Shown piece after piece: positions 1 through 11,061 of a stretch of DNA of 64,000 nt (its first letter is position 1; the number at the start of each line of letters is the position of its first letter). Source of the DNA: Oscillatoria nigro-viridis PCC 7112 (GTDB lineage Bacteria > Cyanobacteriota > Cyanobacteriia > Cyanobacteriales > Microcoleaceae). Below the pieces are notes generated by a model that did no database searches, was not told the DNA's origin, and saw nothing but the letters and a program-made list of their open reading frames with translations. Where the stretch lies: NCBI RefSeq assembly GCF_000317475.1, contig NC_019729.1, forward strand, positions 1,564,501 to 1,628,500. The letters run 5' to 3'. A program made the position numbers and the translations under genes.

Positions 1-2
1 AG

Positions 3-3000
3 GATGAAAATGCTAATAAACAAAATGCTAGATACAGATTTTTGCACGATCGCGTTCAACAAGCTGCCTATTCTCTGATTCCCTCAGACCAAAAACAGGC
101 TACTCATCTCAAAATCGGTCAACTGCTCCAACAAAACTTATCAGAAATAGAAAAGGAGGACAAGCTATTTGATATTGTCGGGCATTTGAATTTAGGAATT
201 CGGTTAATTACTCAAGCCCAAGAACGAGAAGCCTTAGCCAGACTTAACTTAGCAGCAGGACAGAAAGCCAGAAATTCTACAGCCTATTCAGCCGCCAGAA
301 GTTTTGTGCAAATAGGGATTGAGTTGCTAACCCCAGACTGTTGGCAAACTCAGTATGAATTAACCCTCAATCTGTATGTAGCTGCGGCGGAAACTGCCTA
401 CTTGAATGCTGATTTTGATGGTATGGAAGAAATGGCCGATCTGGTTTTGCGATCTGCCACAACAATACTAGATAAAGTCAAAATATTTGAGATTCAAATC
501 AACGCACTGACAGCCCAAAGTCAGATGTTAAAAGCGATCGCAGTAGGCAGAAATGCCCTAACACAATTAGGGGTTGAGTTCTCATCGGAACCTGACGAAG
601 CCTTGACAGGCAAAGCACTACAAACCCTTGCCGATCGACTCCAGGGCAAACAGATTGAGGAACTGATTAACCTCCCTGTGATGAGCGATCCTCGGACAAT
701 TGCGGCTATGCAACTGTTAGCAATGTTGTTTTCGCCCATTTTTGCGGGAAATCCTGCCTTGCTGCCTCTGCACGGCTCTACAATGGTCAGTCTATCACTC
801 CAATTTGGAAATGCACCCGCATCAACAATCGGGTATGCAAGTTATGGCATGGTGCTGTCTGTCTTTTTGGGAGAAGTAGAAAAAGGCTATTGCTTTGGTC
901 GAGTGGCACTGAGCGTACTCAATCAGTTGAATGTCCGGGAATTTAAGTCCATAACTTTACTTTTCTTTGGCTGTTTTCTCCAGCACCGTCAAGAAGCACT
1001 AAGGGCAGTAATTATAACGGCAAAAGAGGGCTATATGAGTGGAATAGAAACTGGTGATTTCCTAAATGCTGGCTACAATATTAGTGTTTATTTTGACGAT
1101 AGTTTCTTCGCTGGAGTGAATTTCTCTGATTGGGAACCAGAAATAGAAAATTACTGTGCTGTCTTGGCTCAAGTTAAGCAAGATTCTCCTCTGGGTTATC
1201 TGAAGATGAAAAAACAGATGGCGCAGAGTTTGATAGAAGTTGTCAATCAACCGGATTTATTAATCGGAACCGCCTACGATGAAACGGTGATGATTCCCAA
1301 GCACCATCAGGATCATGAGTTTACAGCTCTCGCTTTTCTCTATATATACAAATTGATTCTTGGCTATCTATTTGGCAACTACACCAATGCCCTAGAATAC
1401 ATAGCCCAAGCTAATCTTTATTTGATGGCAGCAGCCGGAGTAATTCATACTCCGGTTTTCCATTTTTATGCCGGGTTAACCTACTTGGCAGTATTTTCTA
1501 CGCAGTCAGAAATTGAGCGCTCTAAGACTCTCCATTTGGTAGAAACCCATCAAACTACTCTGGCTCAGTGGGCGCGTTATGCTCCGATGAATCACCAACA
1601 CAAAGTTAACTTAGTAGAGGCAGAAAAATGCCGACTTTTAGGCAAGAATTATGAAGCAGGAGATTTGTACGATCGCGCAATTGCCGGAGCCAAAGAAAAC
1701 CAATATATCCAAGAAGAAGCGTTAGCTAATGAACTAGCAGCTAAATTTTATCTGGAGTGGGGCAAAGAAAAATTTGCTTCTGGATATATGGAGGAAGCAT
1801 ACTACTGTTACACCCGATGGGGTGCGAAGGCGAAAGTTGCTTATTTAGAACAGCACTATCCCCAACTACTAGAGGCTATTCTCCAACCGACTAAACGAGC
1901 TATCATATCTGAGGGAACAATCTCTCCCACGCTGATGAGAAGCTTAACTAGCACCAGTAACAGCAACAGCCAGAATTTATGGTTGGATTTTCCGGCGGTG
2001 ATGAAAGCAGCACAAGCTATTTCACAGGAAATTGAATTAGAGAAACTATTAGCCACTTTGATGCAAATTGCGATCGCCCATGCCGGAGCGCAAACCGGAC
2101 TTTTAGCGATCGATCGAGAGGCAAAATGGCTAGTAGTGGCGAAAGCGACTGAAAACCAGACAGAAAAGAGGCATATTCCTTTAGCTGAATGCCAAGAATT
2201 ACCCCAAAGTTTGATTTATTCTGTAGCCAGAAGTCAAACAACGGCGGTTTTTGATAACTTGAGTGCTTCCACTCAATTTGCAGGCGATCGCTATATCATC
2301 ACCCAGCAGCCTAAATCAGCTTTATGTATTCCGATTAGCAAGCAGGGAAAATCGAGCGCGATTTTGTATTTAGAAAATAATCTAACAGTGGGAGCGTTTA
2401 CAAGCGATCGCATCGAAACCCTCCAAATTCTTAGCGCTCAAGCTGCTATATCTATTGAAAACGCCCGTTTGTACGAACAAGTAGAGAACTACTCTCAAAC
2501 CTTGGAAGCGGAAGTAGAGCGAAAAACAGAAGAGTTAAGCCAAAAAGCTTTTGATTTAGAGCATACATTGAAAAATTTACAACAAACCCAAGCACAACTA
2601 ATTCAGAGTGAAAAAATGTCAGCCCTCGGTCAACTCGTAGCGGGAATAGCACACGAAATTAACAATCCAGTTACTTTTATTCATAGCAATCTTCCTCCGA
2701 CAGAAAATTATCTCAAATCTTTGCTGAATTTGCTGGAACTTTATCAGCAAGAATATCCAAAGAAAAGCTCAGCAATTAAAGCAAGGATTGAGGAAATTGA
2801 GTTAGCATTTATCACGGAAGATTTAACTAAGATCCTGCAATCCATGAAAGTCGGAAGCGAACGAATCAAACAAATTATCCTGAGTTTGCGTAATTTTTCT
2901 CGCTTAGACGAAGCAGACATGAAATCTGTAGATTTACACGCCGGACTTGAAAGCACTTTACTAATTTTACAAAACCGCTTCCAAGAAAGTGATAATCAAC

Positions 3001-3395
3001 CCAAGGTACAACTGATTAAAGAGTATGGCAACCTTCCTCGTGTCACCTGTTATGCGAGTGAGATGAATCAGGTATTTCTCAGTATTATTAGTAATGCTCT
3101 TGATGCTCTCAAACAAGTTAGTAAAACTAATAAACAGCCTTTGATTAAGATTCAGACGGAAGTCATAGAAAAAGAGTGGGTAAGAATTGCGATCGCTGAT
3201 AACGGCAGTGGGATTCCTACCCAGATCCAAAAACGCATATTCGAGCCATTTTTTACAACTAAACCTGTGGGTAGCGGTACAGGTTTGGGTTTATCTGTCA
3301 GCTATGCTATTATCAAAAAACATGGGGGTAAATTAACCTGTAATTCGACCGTCAGCAGCGGGACAACTTTTGTAATTGAGATTCCTATAAATTAA
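3..3395 (+). CDS. Multi-domain sensor histidine kinase, C-terminal part (5' end outside window)
   Basis: The frame is open from the first complete codon, so the gene enters from upstream. The visible start [14 protein letters not shown] is the end of the AAA-type ATPase region found in giant Ser/Thr kinase-AAA-GAF-histidine kinases of cyanobacteria. Then come about 600 residues of TPR-like helical repeats, a GAF domain (about nt 2020-2460), a coiled-coil linker, a HisKA box with the phospho-acceptor His in [14 protein letters not shown] (near nt 2650), and an HATPase_c domain with NALDAL, DNGSGIP and GTGLGLSVS (nt 3090-3310). It should be a soluble autophosphorylating kinase; its ligand and partner regulator cannot be told. 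If the usual layout holds, the missing part carries a Ser/Thr kinase domain. Confidence 0.93.
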   Translation, partial: DENANKQNARYRFLHDRVQQAAYSLIPSDQKQATHLKIGQLLQQNLSEIEKEDKLFDIVGHLNLGIRLITQAQEREALARLNLAAGQKARNSTAYSAARSFVQIGIELLTPDCWQTQYELTLNLYVAAAETAYLNADFDGMEEMADLVLRSATTILDKVKIFEIQINALTAQSQMLKAIAVGRNALTQLGVEFSSEPDEALTGKALQTLADRLQGKQIEELINLPVMSDPRTIAAMQLLAMLFSPIFAGNPALLPLHGSTMVSLSLQFGNAPASTIGYASYGMVLSVFLGEVEKGYCFGRVALSVLNQLNVREFKSITLLFFGCFLQHRQEALRAVIITAKEGYMSGIETGDFLNAGYNISVYFDDSFFAGVNFSDWEPEIENYCAVLAQVKQDSPLGYLKMKKQMAQSLIEVVNQPDLLIGTAYDETVMIPKHHQDHEFTALAFLYIYKLILGYLFGNYTNALEYIAQANLYLMAAAGVIHTPVFHFYAGLTYLAVFSTQSEIERSKTLHLVETHQTTLAQWARYAPMNHQHKVNLVEAEKCRLLGKNYEAGDLYDRAIAGAKENQYIQEEALANELAAKFYLEWGKEKFASGYMEEAYYCYTRWGAKAKVAYLEQHYPQLLEAILQPTKRAIISEGTISPTLMRSLTSTSNSNSQNLWLDFPAVMKAAQAISQEIELEKLLATLMQIAIAHAGAQTGLLAIDREAKWLVVAKATENQTEKRHIPLAECQELPQSLIYSVARSQTTAVFDNLSASTQFAGDRYIITQQPKSALCIPISKQGKSSAILYLENNLTVGAFTSDRIETLQILSAQAAISIENARLYEQVENYSQTLEAEVERKTEELSQKAFDLEHTLKNLQQTQAQLIQSEKMSALGQLVAGIAHEINNPVTFIHSNLPPTENYLKSLLNLLELYQQEYPKKSSAIKARIEEIELAFITEDLTKILQSMKVGSERIKQIILSLRNFSRLDEADMKSVDLHAGLESTLLILQNRFQESDNQPKVQLIKEYGNLPRVTCYASEMNQVFLSIISNALDALKQVSKTNKQPLIKIQTEVIEKEWVRIAIADNGSGIPTQIQKRIFEPFFTTKPVGSGTGLGLSVSYAIIKKHGGKLTCNSTVSSGTTFVIEIPIN

Positions 3396-3523
3396 TTAGT
3401 ATAACTTGGGCCAGAGTTCGACTCAAACATTGATGACAAGATGAAACTAGAATTGGCTTAAAAATGGACGGGGGATTTTCGTAATTGGGAAACGGACGAT
3501 CGCATTGGGGACACCGAGTGGTA

Positions 3524-3580
3524 ACCCACATTCCGCACCCTCAACTGGCACACACGCAGTTGGGGTGCCCCGTCCGAGTC
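3524..3580 (+). repeat. Left terminal inverted repeat of the IS1634-type element
   Basis: The arm starts ACCCACATTCCGCACCC and ends GTCCGAGTC. It matches the reverse complement of 5716-5772 over 57 bp with about one mismatch, a long end for an IS. Confidence 0.88.
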
Positions 3581-3762
3581 GATCAGTCGGCTCTAGATGA
3601 GTAGAAATACTCTCGCCTGCCGTGTCAGGTGATCGAGCAAGCGATCGATTCAGTTGGAAAATGTACGAGCGTGTAAATTAACAACAAAAACCAATTATCC
3701 CCCGTGCGACGCGGAGGATAAAAATAGTCTAAACTCAAGTAGCAAACAATCCGCTCGATCGA

Positions 3763-5461
3763 ATGAAACCCGTGCATCAAGCAACTGAACTCGCCGTCTC
3801 TAACCTCGACCATCTTGGTTTAATAGCAGGTCTAGTTGATGAAATAGAAATTGTCCAAAAAATCAATGAGTTAGTAGGGGAACAACCGGGTGAGATTGTC
3901 AGTCCAGGTCTAGCAGTCAAAGCAATGATTATCAATGGGTTAGGGCTTGTTTCCGCTCCATTATACTTATTTCCTAAATTTTTTGAAGGCAAAGCGCTCG
4001 AACATTTAATGGGTGAAGGTATTCAAGCATCACACCTGAATGAATACCGTTTAGGTAGAGTATTAGACAAGCTATATTTAGCAGGCAGCAGCCAAATATT
4101 TACAACTATTGCCGCTTCAGCAGCTCAAAAATTTGAGCTCGATACAGAGACATCCCATTTAGATTCAACTTCCTTTCACCTGCATGGCAAATACGAATCC
4201 GAGCTACCATCTGTATCTGTTATCGAGCCAGAAACGGCGCTAGATAGCGAAGATAGCGAAGATAGCGAGTCAACTAAACCCGTGTCATCTGCCGTGCCAA
4301 TTAAGATTACCTACGGCTACTCCCGCGATCGCAGACCCGACTTAAAACAATTCATTTTAGATTTAATTTGTAGTAGCGATGGAGATGTACCGCTATTTTT
4401 ACGGGTGGGTTCGGGAAATGAATCAGATCGAGCCATATTCGCATCAATTTGTCAGGAGTTTAAACAACAGTTAAACCTTGACAGTTTAATGGTTGCAGAT
4501 AGTGCATTATATTCAGCTCCTAACTTAGAAATGTTAACCAATTTAAGATGGTTAACCCGCGTACCGTTGAGTATCAAGCAAGCGCAGCAACTGGTATCTC
4601 AGTTAAATGAAGCAGAATTTACCCCCAGTTCTGTGAGTGGATATAGCTGGTCAGAACACAAAAGTAATTATGGTGGAATTGAACAAAGATGGCTAGTAGT
4701 AGAGAGCAGTTTGCGACGCGATTCAGACCGACAAAAACTCGAAAAAAACTCAAAAAGCCCAGGCTGAAGCTGAGAATAAACTGCAAGAACTCTCAAAAAT
4801 TGAATTTGCTTGTGCCGCCGACGCTGCCGCCGCAGCTCATCGCTTATCCAAACAACTAAAATTTTACAATATCACCCAAGTTAGTAGCAAAGAAATTACA
4901 GTAAAGACTAATACTAACGATCCAAATGCTCGCGAGAAATCCAGCTCGAAACAGAGATTTAAAGTTCAAGCAAAACTGGAACCAGATACAGGTGCGATCG
5001 CCAAAGAAACCAAAGCCTGTGGCAGGTTTATTCTCGCCACTAATGTGCTGGAAACTCAGCAATTAGAGCCTGACGATATGATTGTGAAATACAAAGAACA
5101 GCAGTCAGCAGAAAGAGGGTTTGGGTTCTTGAAAGATCCGCTGTTTTTTACGGACAGTGTATTTCTCAAGTCGCCGGAAAGAATCGAAGCTTTGGCATTG
5201 GTAATGGGTTTGTGTTTGTTAGTCTATACTTTAGGTCAAAGGTTACTGCGTCACAGTTTGCAACGCACTAATTCCCAATTGAAAAATCAGTTGGGCAAAC
5301 AAACTAATCGACCGACGCTCCGTTGGATTTGCCAGATATTTCAATCAATTCATCTGGTGAGCCTACAAGGGATTCAACAAATTTCTAATTTAACAGCCGA
5401 GCGAATGGCTATATTGAACTTGCTGCCGCTCTCCTGTAAGTCTTATTATTTATTAATCTGA
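3763..5461 (+). pseudogene. IS1634-family (DUF4277) transposase, interrupted by a frameshift
   Basis: The first frame (3763-4767) begins MKPVHQATELAVSNLDHLGL, typical of DUF4277, and carries DDE-type core sequence around SHLDSTSFHLHG and VADSALYS. It stops at 4765-4767 after an A-rich stretch (A7 and A5 tracts at 4742-4756). The continuation KAQAEAENKLQELSKIEFAC and on to AERGFGFLKDPLF reads in the next frame from about 4750 to 5461. Together they give the usual length of about 560 residues. The shift needed is +1 (or -2) within the A tracts. It may be a real mutation, a programmed event or a sequencing error; nothing else in the frame is damaged. Confidence 0.85.
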
Positions 5462-5584
5462 GATCGAGCAGTTTGTTTGATGAGCAAAACTGACAGAAAT
5501 TTCATAAATATTTGATTCAGTAGTGATGTGTAATTATCAGGCTGCTGGAAATATCTGCTGTCGATTAATAGTTAATTATGACGG

Positions 5585-5755
5585 ATGAAGGTGTTGTTAG
5601 ATATCGAGAATCTAGGATTTGCCCGAAAGCAGTTAATTTTCAACTTGCCCCAACAGGTCGATGCGATTGTGACCCAACAGGTCGCGGGTATTTTTGATTA
5701 TTATCTCGGACGAGAGACTCGGACGGAGCACCCCAACTGCGTGTGTGCCAGTTGA
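5585..5755 (+). other. Short ORF inside the right end of the IS element, unrecognised
   Basis: An ATG-started frame of 56 codons begins MKVLLDIENLGFARKQLIFN and runs into the right inverted repeat, where it stops. The first 40 residues look protein-like; the rest is only the translated inverted repeat. It could be the remnant of a host or passenger gene captured with the element, or chance coding. No family is recognised. Confidence 0.2.
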
Positions 5756-5772
5756 GGGTGCGGAATGTGGGT
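5716..5772 (-). repeat. Right terminal inverted repeat of the IS1634-type element
   Basis: The arm runs from GACTCGGACGG to GGAATGTGGGT, the reverse complement of the left arm at 3524-3580. Confidence 0.88.
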
Positions 5773-5903
5773 GGTAAACAAAGGGTGAGTATCCAGCAAT
5801 TCCAATTGTGCCTCTCACCTCCACACTCAAAAAATCTGGGTGAGAGTTAGTCGATCGCAAAAATCACGATTAGATATTCAAAACGCCTAGATTAATGCCG
5901 TAC

Positions 5904-6128
5904 TTACCGCCGCCGTTTCTTCACCTGTTGGTACGGATAGCAGTCAATAACACAATCTCTCATGTAACTCCCTTTGGAATCAGAGTCCATCAGTTCTAAA
6001 TAGACATTATTCGGCACTTCAGAATATAGATAGGTTTTGCCACTATTGAAAACAACCTCCAGAGTAGAAGTGGTTTCGTCATAACCCACAGCTTTTATCA
6101 TGCTGGATTCGACTGGTTGTAGTTTCAT
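5904..6128 (-). CDS. KTSC domain-containing small protein
   Basis: A 74-residue protein if started at the ATG at 6128 (MKLQPVESSMIKAVGYDE). A longer frame reaches 6173 from a less likely start. The pattern SSMIKAVGYD, LEVVFNSGKTYLYSEVP and VYLELMDSDSKGSYMRD follows the KTSC domain, a small beta-rich fold of unknown function that occurs alone in many bacteria and phages. The four-residue motif that names the family reads SKGS here. The tail is basic (KKRRR). It is a single gene next to the IS element, convergent with the element's transposase frame. Confidence 0.7.
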   Translation of the reverse strand: MKLQPVESSMIKAVGYDETTSTLEVVFNSGKTYLYSEVPNNVYLELMDSDSKGSYMRDCVIDCYPYQQVKKRRR

Positions 6129-6287
6129 GATTTCCCGATAAGTAAGGCTACCTGAAAAAAACAGCATACCCAAATCCCGGACTTTTTAAAGAAGTCAGGG
6201 ATCTCAAGCCCGATCGCACCTGAATTTCCCCTAAAATAATTTCTACTCCCTCAATCCAAAATCTCAAATCTCAAATCTAAAATCGAT

Positions 6288-6878
6288 ATGTCTCATTCCA
6301 CCGATATCGTCACCCTCGCCCGCTGGATGGCCGCCGATTTCAGCAACCAAGCCCAAGCCTTTGAAAACCCGCCATTCTTCGCCCACATCCGCGTCTGCAT
6401 GAGACCTTTGCCGATCGAAGTTCTGGACGGGATCAGCTTGTATCTAGAACAAGCCTACGATATCGAACTGAATGTACCGTACCGAGTCCGAGTTTTGAAA
6501 TTAGTCCCGGCGGGCGATCGAATCGACATCGAAAATTATGCCATAGAAAACGAAGAACAATTCTACGGCGCTTCCCGCGACCCGCAACGGCTGCAAGAAA
6601 TCAAAACAGCACAACTGACACTGCTTCCCGGCTGCACCTTTATTACGCAGTGGACGGGCAAAAGCTTCAAAGGGTTTGTCGAACCAGGAAAAGGCTGCGC
6701 GGTGGTCAGAAACGGCAAAAAAACCTATCTAGACAGCGAATTCGAGATAGACCAAGACAAATTTACTAGCCACGATCGCGGACGTGACCCAGAAACCGAC
6801 GCCCACGTCTGGGGAGCCCAGGCCGGCCCCTTTGAATTCACCCGCCGGGCCAGTTTCGCCGACGAAGTTCCGGTTTAA
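6288..6878 (+). CDS. cpcT: CpcT/CpeT-type phycobilin chromophore lyase
   Basis: A 196-residue protein with the CpcT/CpeT fold: LARWMAADFSNQAQAFENPP at the start, then RPLPIEVLDGISLYLEQAYD, PYRVRVLKL, PGCTFITQWTGKSFKGFVEPG and KTYLDSEFEID. CpcT proteins attach phycocyanobilin to the Cys-153-type site of the phycocyanin beta subunit (or phycoerythrobilin for CpeT), in the cytoplasm during phycobilisome assembly. Length and motifs are typical for CpcT. It is not next to phycobiliprotein genes here. It is followed after 111 nt by sqdB on the same strand, which is probably transcribed separately. A heptamer repeat track lies immediately upstream of the start. Confidence 0.92.
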   Translation: MSHSTDIVTLARWMAADFSNQAQAFENPPFFAHIRVCMRPLPIEVLDGISLYLEQAYDIELNVPYRVRVLKLVPAGDRIDIENYAIENEEQFYGASRDPQRLQEIKTAQLTLLPGCTFITQWTGKSFKGFVEPGKGCAVVRNGKKTYLDSEFEIDQDKFTSHDRGRDPETDAHVWGAQAGPFEFTRRASFADEVPV

Positions 6879-6986
6879 TCTCAAAAAACAGAGTACCTCC
6901 TCGGCGAACACGCGCTTATTAAAGGTTCAGAATGCACCAATACCTGGTACATTAACCCAGTATTGGCAAGCAAGATTCACCGTTGA

Positions 6987-8138
<1,152 letters not shown>

Positions 8139-8164
8139 GTTCTGGCCTCTATCTGCGGGGAAAG

Positions 8165-8335
8165 AGCTTTTTAACGAACCGCGAAGGCGCGAAGGGCGCG
8201 AAGTAAGAGAAAAGAGGGGAAGAGAGGGGAAGGCTTCGCAAGTTCTGCATGGAGTTTGCTGTATATTAATACGATCTATCTTTTCGATCTTTTGCTCTGT
8301 GTCCTCTGTGCCCTCTGCGGTTAATTAAAAAATTC
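8165..8335. repeat. Dispersed repeat pair (AACCGCGAAGGCGCG and CCTCTGTGCCCTCTGCGGTTAA)
   Basis: Two halves of a common cyanobacterial intergenic repeat face each other here: AACGAACCGCGAAGGCGCG near 8171, and CCTCTGTGCCCTCTGCGGTT near 8303, the reverse-complement type. A related copy (AATGAACCGCAGAGGGCGC) lies at 27679, upstream of the DUF6816 gene. No gene is seen in this stretch. Confidence 0.55.
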
Positions 8336-8347
8336 CATAAGGTTTTT

Positions 8348-8670
8348 AATGCTGGCTTTTTGGGAATAAATGCCGTAGAAATTCGCACGATTATTCTGTT
8401 GCTTTTGGTTGTTTTGCCGGGATTTTCACCGAGTGCAGTTCGTTCTTATTATTTAATACCGGAATGGGCTGCACTAACGGCGAGTAATCAAAATTACCGC
8501 GCCCGTTAGCGAAGCCCCATATGCTACTGGAACAGAAATATCAATTGCCAGAACAGCACAGGAAATTCACAGAATTAATTGCTTTGCCGAAGGTGTGGGA
8601 TTGCTTTTAGGTGGGATAATTGTATCGATTGGAATTCACGGAGTTTGTATGTTGCCCCCCAGAAACATCA
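8348..8670 (+). pseudogene. Decayed small membrane-protein ORF, two frames
   Basis: Frame 2 from 8348 reads a hydrophobic stretch (TIILLLLVVLPGFSPSAV) and stops at the TAG at 8507-8509. From 8511 another frame continues with protein-like sequence, EAPYATGTEISIARTAQE and GVGLLLGGIIVSIGIHGVC, to about 8670. No plausible start is seen. Two adjacent hydrophobic fragments in different frames suggest a membrane protein gene destroyed by a frameshift and loss of its 5' end. No family is recognised. Chance coding cannot be excluded. Confidence 0.35.
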
Positions 8671-8685
8671 GGAGAGTAATTAGTT

Positions 8686-9327
8686 GTGGTGACGCTGCTA
8701 ACAGAACCCTACTTAAACCAGGCAAGTAAATGGCCGAAAACAGGTCGTCACATTCTGGCACAATTTGATGAACATACGGTCGTAGTGTACCAAGCCTACC
8801 GTCCGGCGATCGGTATTTTTGCAGCGGAACAAGGTTATTTCGGTGGGGAATTTAGTCTGAATCGCATGAGTTGGATTAAGCCCAATTTTCTATGGATGAT
8901 GTATCGATCGGCATGGGGAACAAAACCCGGACAAGAAGTAATTCTGGCTGTTTGGCTGAAGCGATCGGCGTGGGACGAAATTTTAGCATCTGCTGTCCAT
9001 TCTAATTTCGTTCCAGCAGTGTATGGAAGCGAAAAAGAATGGCAACAAGCTGTTAAAAATTCGGCTGTTCGGCTGCAATGGGACCCGGATCGTCACCCAA
9101 GTGGAGCAAAACTGGAACGGCGGGCAATTCAACTGGGTTTGCGCGGCAGTGTTTTAGCCAGTTACGCGGGAGAATGGATTGTTAAAATCGAGGATATTTC
9201 CCAATTCGTGCAGCAACAGCGTCAATATAACGGAGGCGATCGCACGCAATTACTGACTCCTTGTGAGACAGTGTATCCTGTCATCGACCCCGACATCTTC
9301 CAGAGGCTAGGATTATCGGCTCCCTAA
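8686..9327 (+). CDS. DUF4291 domain-containing protein
   Basis: A 213-residue protein starting at GTG 8686, preceded by AGGAGAG about 10 nt upstream. The N-terminal ILAQFDEHTVVVYQAYRPAI, GGEFSLNRMSWIKPNFLWMM and MYRSAWGTKPGQE, followed by LQWDPDRHPSGAKLERRAIQ, are characteristic of DUF4291, a widespread family of unknown biochemical function. No signal peptide or membrane segment is seen. It ends only 13 nt before sqdX on the same strand, so the two are very likely co-transcribed. That places it inside the sulfolipid locus, though a role in sulfolipid synthesis is only a guess from position. Confidence 0.85.
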   Translation: MVTLLTEPYLNQASKWPKTGRHILAQFDEHTVVVYQAYRPAIGIFAAEQGYFGGEFSLNRMSWIKPNFLWMMYRSAWGTKPGQEVILAVWLKRSAWDEILASAVHSNFVPAVYGSEKEWQQAVKNSAVRLQWDPDRHPSGAKLERRAIQLGLRGSVLASYAGEWIVKIEDISQFVQQQRQYNGGDRTQLLTPCETVYPVIDPDIFQRLGLSAP

Positions 9328-9340
9328 GTAACTTATTTTT

Positions 9341-10474
9341 ATGAAAATTGCTCTTTTCACTGAAACATTTCTGCCGAAAATAGACGGCATTGTGACGCGC
9401 CTGATTCACACTGTAGATCACTTGCAGCGCGCGGGCGAACAAGTTATGATATTTTCTCCAGATTACGGGATTAAAGAATACAAAGGCGCGCGAGTTTACG
9501 GTGTGGAGGGTTTGCCTTTGCCGATGTACCCGGAACTGAAAATGGCACTGCCTTCTCCGGCTGTCGGTCGCCAATTACAGCAGTTTAAACCGGATATTAT
9601 TCACGTTGTCAATCCCGCAATTTTGGGATTGGGCGGCATATATTACGGCAAAAAGTTGAACATTCCGATTTTGGCTTCTTACCACACCCATTTGCCGAAA
9701 TACTTGCACCATTACGGTTTTGGAGTCCTCGAACCTTTATTGTGGGAACTGCTCAAAGGTGCCCACAATCAAGCAGAATTGAATCTCTGCACTTCTACAG
9801 CGATGGTGGAGGAACTCAGAATCCACGGCATCGATCGGGTAGATTTGTGGCAGCGGGGCGTAGATACTGAAATGTTTGTCCCGGAATTGGCAAGTCGAGA
9901 AATGCGATCGCGCCTTTCTGCAAATAACCCAGACAGTCCCCTGCTGCTGTACGTCGGCCGCCTCGGTGCAGAAAAAGAAATCGAACGCATCAAACCAGTC
10001 CTCGCAGCGATTCCCGACGCCCGCCTCGCCTTAGTGGGAGACGGCCCGCATCGGCAAACCCTCGAACAATATTTTGCCGGTACACCCACCAATTTTGTCG
10101 GCTACCTCAAGGGGCAAGAACTCGCAAGAGCTTACGCATCGGCGGACGCCTTCATTTTTCCCTCCCGCACCGAAACCCTGGGCTTAGTGCTCCTAGAAGC
10201 AATGGCTGCGGGGACGCCTGTAGTGGCGGCGCGCAGCGGCGGAATTCCCGATATCGTCACCGACGGTGTTAACGGATATTTATTTGACCCCGCCGACGAA
10301 GAAGGAGCACTCGCCGCCACCCAGCGTCTGTTTGCGAATCCCGAAGAACGGGAAACCCTGCGCCAAAACGCTCGCAAAGAAGCCGAACGCTGGGGTTGGG
10401 CCGCCGCTGCAGCACAACTCCAGCGGTACTATCAATCAGTGGTGTTTGCCCAGTCTGTGCCCACAGCGGCCTAA
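9341..10474 (+). CDS. sqdX: Sulfoquinovosyl transferase (SQDG synthase)
   Basis: A 377-residue GT4-family glycosyltransferase with two Rossmann-like domains. MKIALFTETFLPKIDGIVTR with a glycine-poor loop opens the acceptor domain, and IIHVVNPAILGLGGIYYGKK and SYHTHLPKYLHHYG follow. The C-terminal donor domain has YVGRLGAEKEIE, ALVGDGPHR and the E-x7-E motif PSRTETLGLVLLEAMAAGTP. Together with sqdB 1.2 kb upstream this fits SqdX, which transfers sulfoquinovose from its UDP form to diacylglycerol at the membrane. Length is normal. It lies 13 nt after the DUF4291 gene. Confidence 0.94.
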   Translation: MKIALFTETFLPKIDGIVTRLIHTVDHLQRAGEQVMIFSPDYGIKEYKGARVYGVEGLPLPMYPELKMALPSPAVGRQLQQFKPDIIHVVNPAILGLGGIYYGKKLNIPILASYHTHLPKYLHHYGFGVLEPLLWELLKGAHNQAELNLCTSTAMVEELRIHGIDRVDLWQRGVDTEMFVPELASREMRSRLSANNPDSPLLLYVGRLGAEKEIERIKPVLAAIPDARLALVGDGPHRQTLEQYFAGTPTNFVGYLKGQELARAYASADAFIFPSRTETLGLVLLEAMAAGTPVVAARSGGIPDIVTDGVNGYLFDPADEEGALAATQRLFANPEERETLRQNARKEAERWGWAAAAAQLQRYYQSVVFAQSVPTAA

Positions 10475-11061
10475 ATGTCAGGACAGGATCTGTAGCACCT
10501 TTAAACATCACCGCCAGCTTAGCTTCGCTGTTCGATCGTCAGTTGGTAGTGAAGGGGGATATTTTCAAAGACCGATCGAACTTTTTTGCTGCATAAATTA
10601 CCGTCGCTATCCTGCTGTGGCGTTTACCATTAAACTATGAGTAAGCTCTGTAGAAATGCCTTGCGCGCTGCTTTCATAGCGCCCTTTACCTGACCGGATA
10701 CGGTCGCCGAGTGCGCTAAAAGAGTCACACCGCGCGCTGGGGCCGAGCACAGAGCGTCAAATCCACATTGCACTCTCGATCGAACTAAAGCCTGTCACCT
10801 AATTTTCAGGCTAGCAGTTTTGCGAACTCAAGTTCAGCTTGAATTGACGAACCCTCATCAGTATCGAGGTTGTAAAAAAGATCGATCGAGCATACATAAC
10901 AAGCAAACTGAAGTTGCGTGCGCCACTTTTGAACTCACGATTCATCAAAGCGACAAGCGAGTGCCGATGCGCTTGCAAACAAATTCAAGAGTTTGCACCG
11001 CCGCCGAATCTCGCGCAGATCGACCTGCGGTCAGTCTACCCCTCTGAGCAAGCAGTTAATC
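10475..11061. other. 587-bp intergenic region before the adenylate cyclase gene
   Basis: No convincing gene is present. Short open frames here (for example 10820-11047) have no protein-like composition. The open frame of the downstream gene runs back to 10993, but the better start is at 11062. The stretch may hold a long 5' untranslated leader. No terminator or riboswitch is recognised. Confidence 0.5.

Larger units (their letters stand above)
3524..5772 (+). mobile_element. IS1634-type insertion sequence, complete ends, frameshifted transposase
   Basis: A 2249-bp element is bounded by near-perfect 57-bp inverted repeats (3524-3580 and 5716-5772). They enclose a DUF4277/IS1634-like transposase reading frame. 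The 4-bp sequence GGTA occurs directly outside both ends (3520-3523 and 5773-5776) and may be the target duplication. Both ends are intact but the transposase is split by a frameshift, so this copy is probably not autonomous; it could still move if a full-length transposase is supplied elsewhere in the genome. Confidence 0.85.

Noticed and set aside
3625-3813. Minus-strand frame at the IS left end
   Set aside because: It overlaps the transposase start and has no match to any family.
10820-11047. 75-codon frame before the cyclase
   Set aside because: Composition is not protein-like and it overlaps the likely leader of the cyclase gene.
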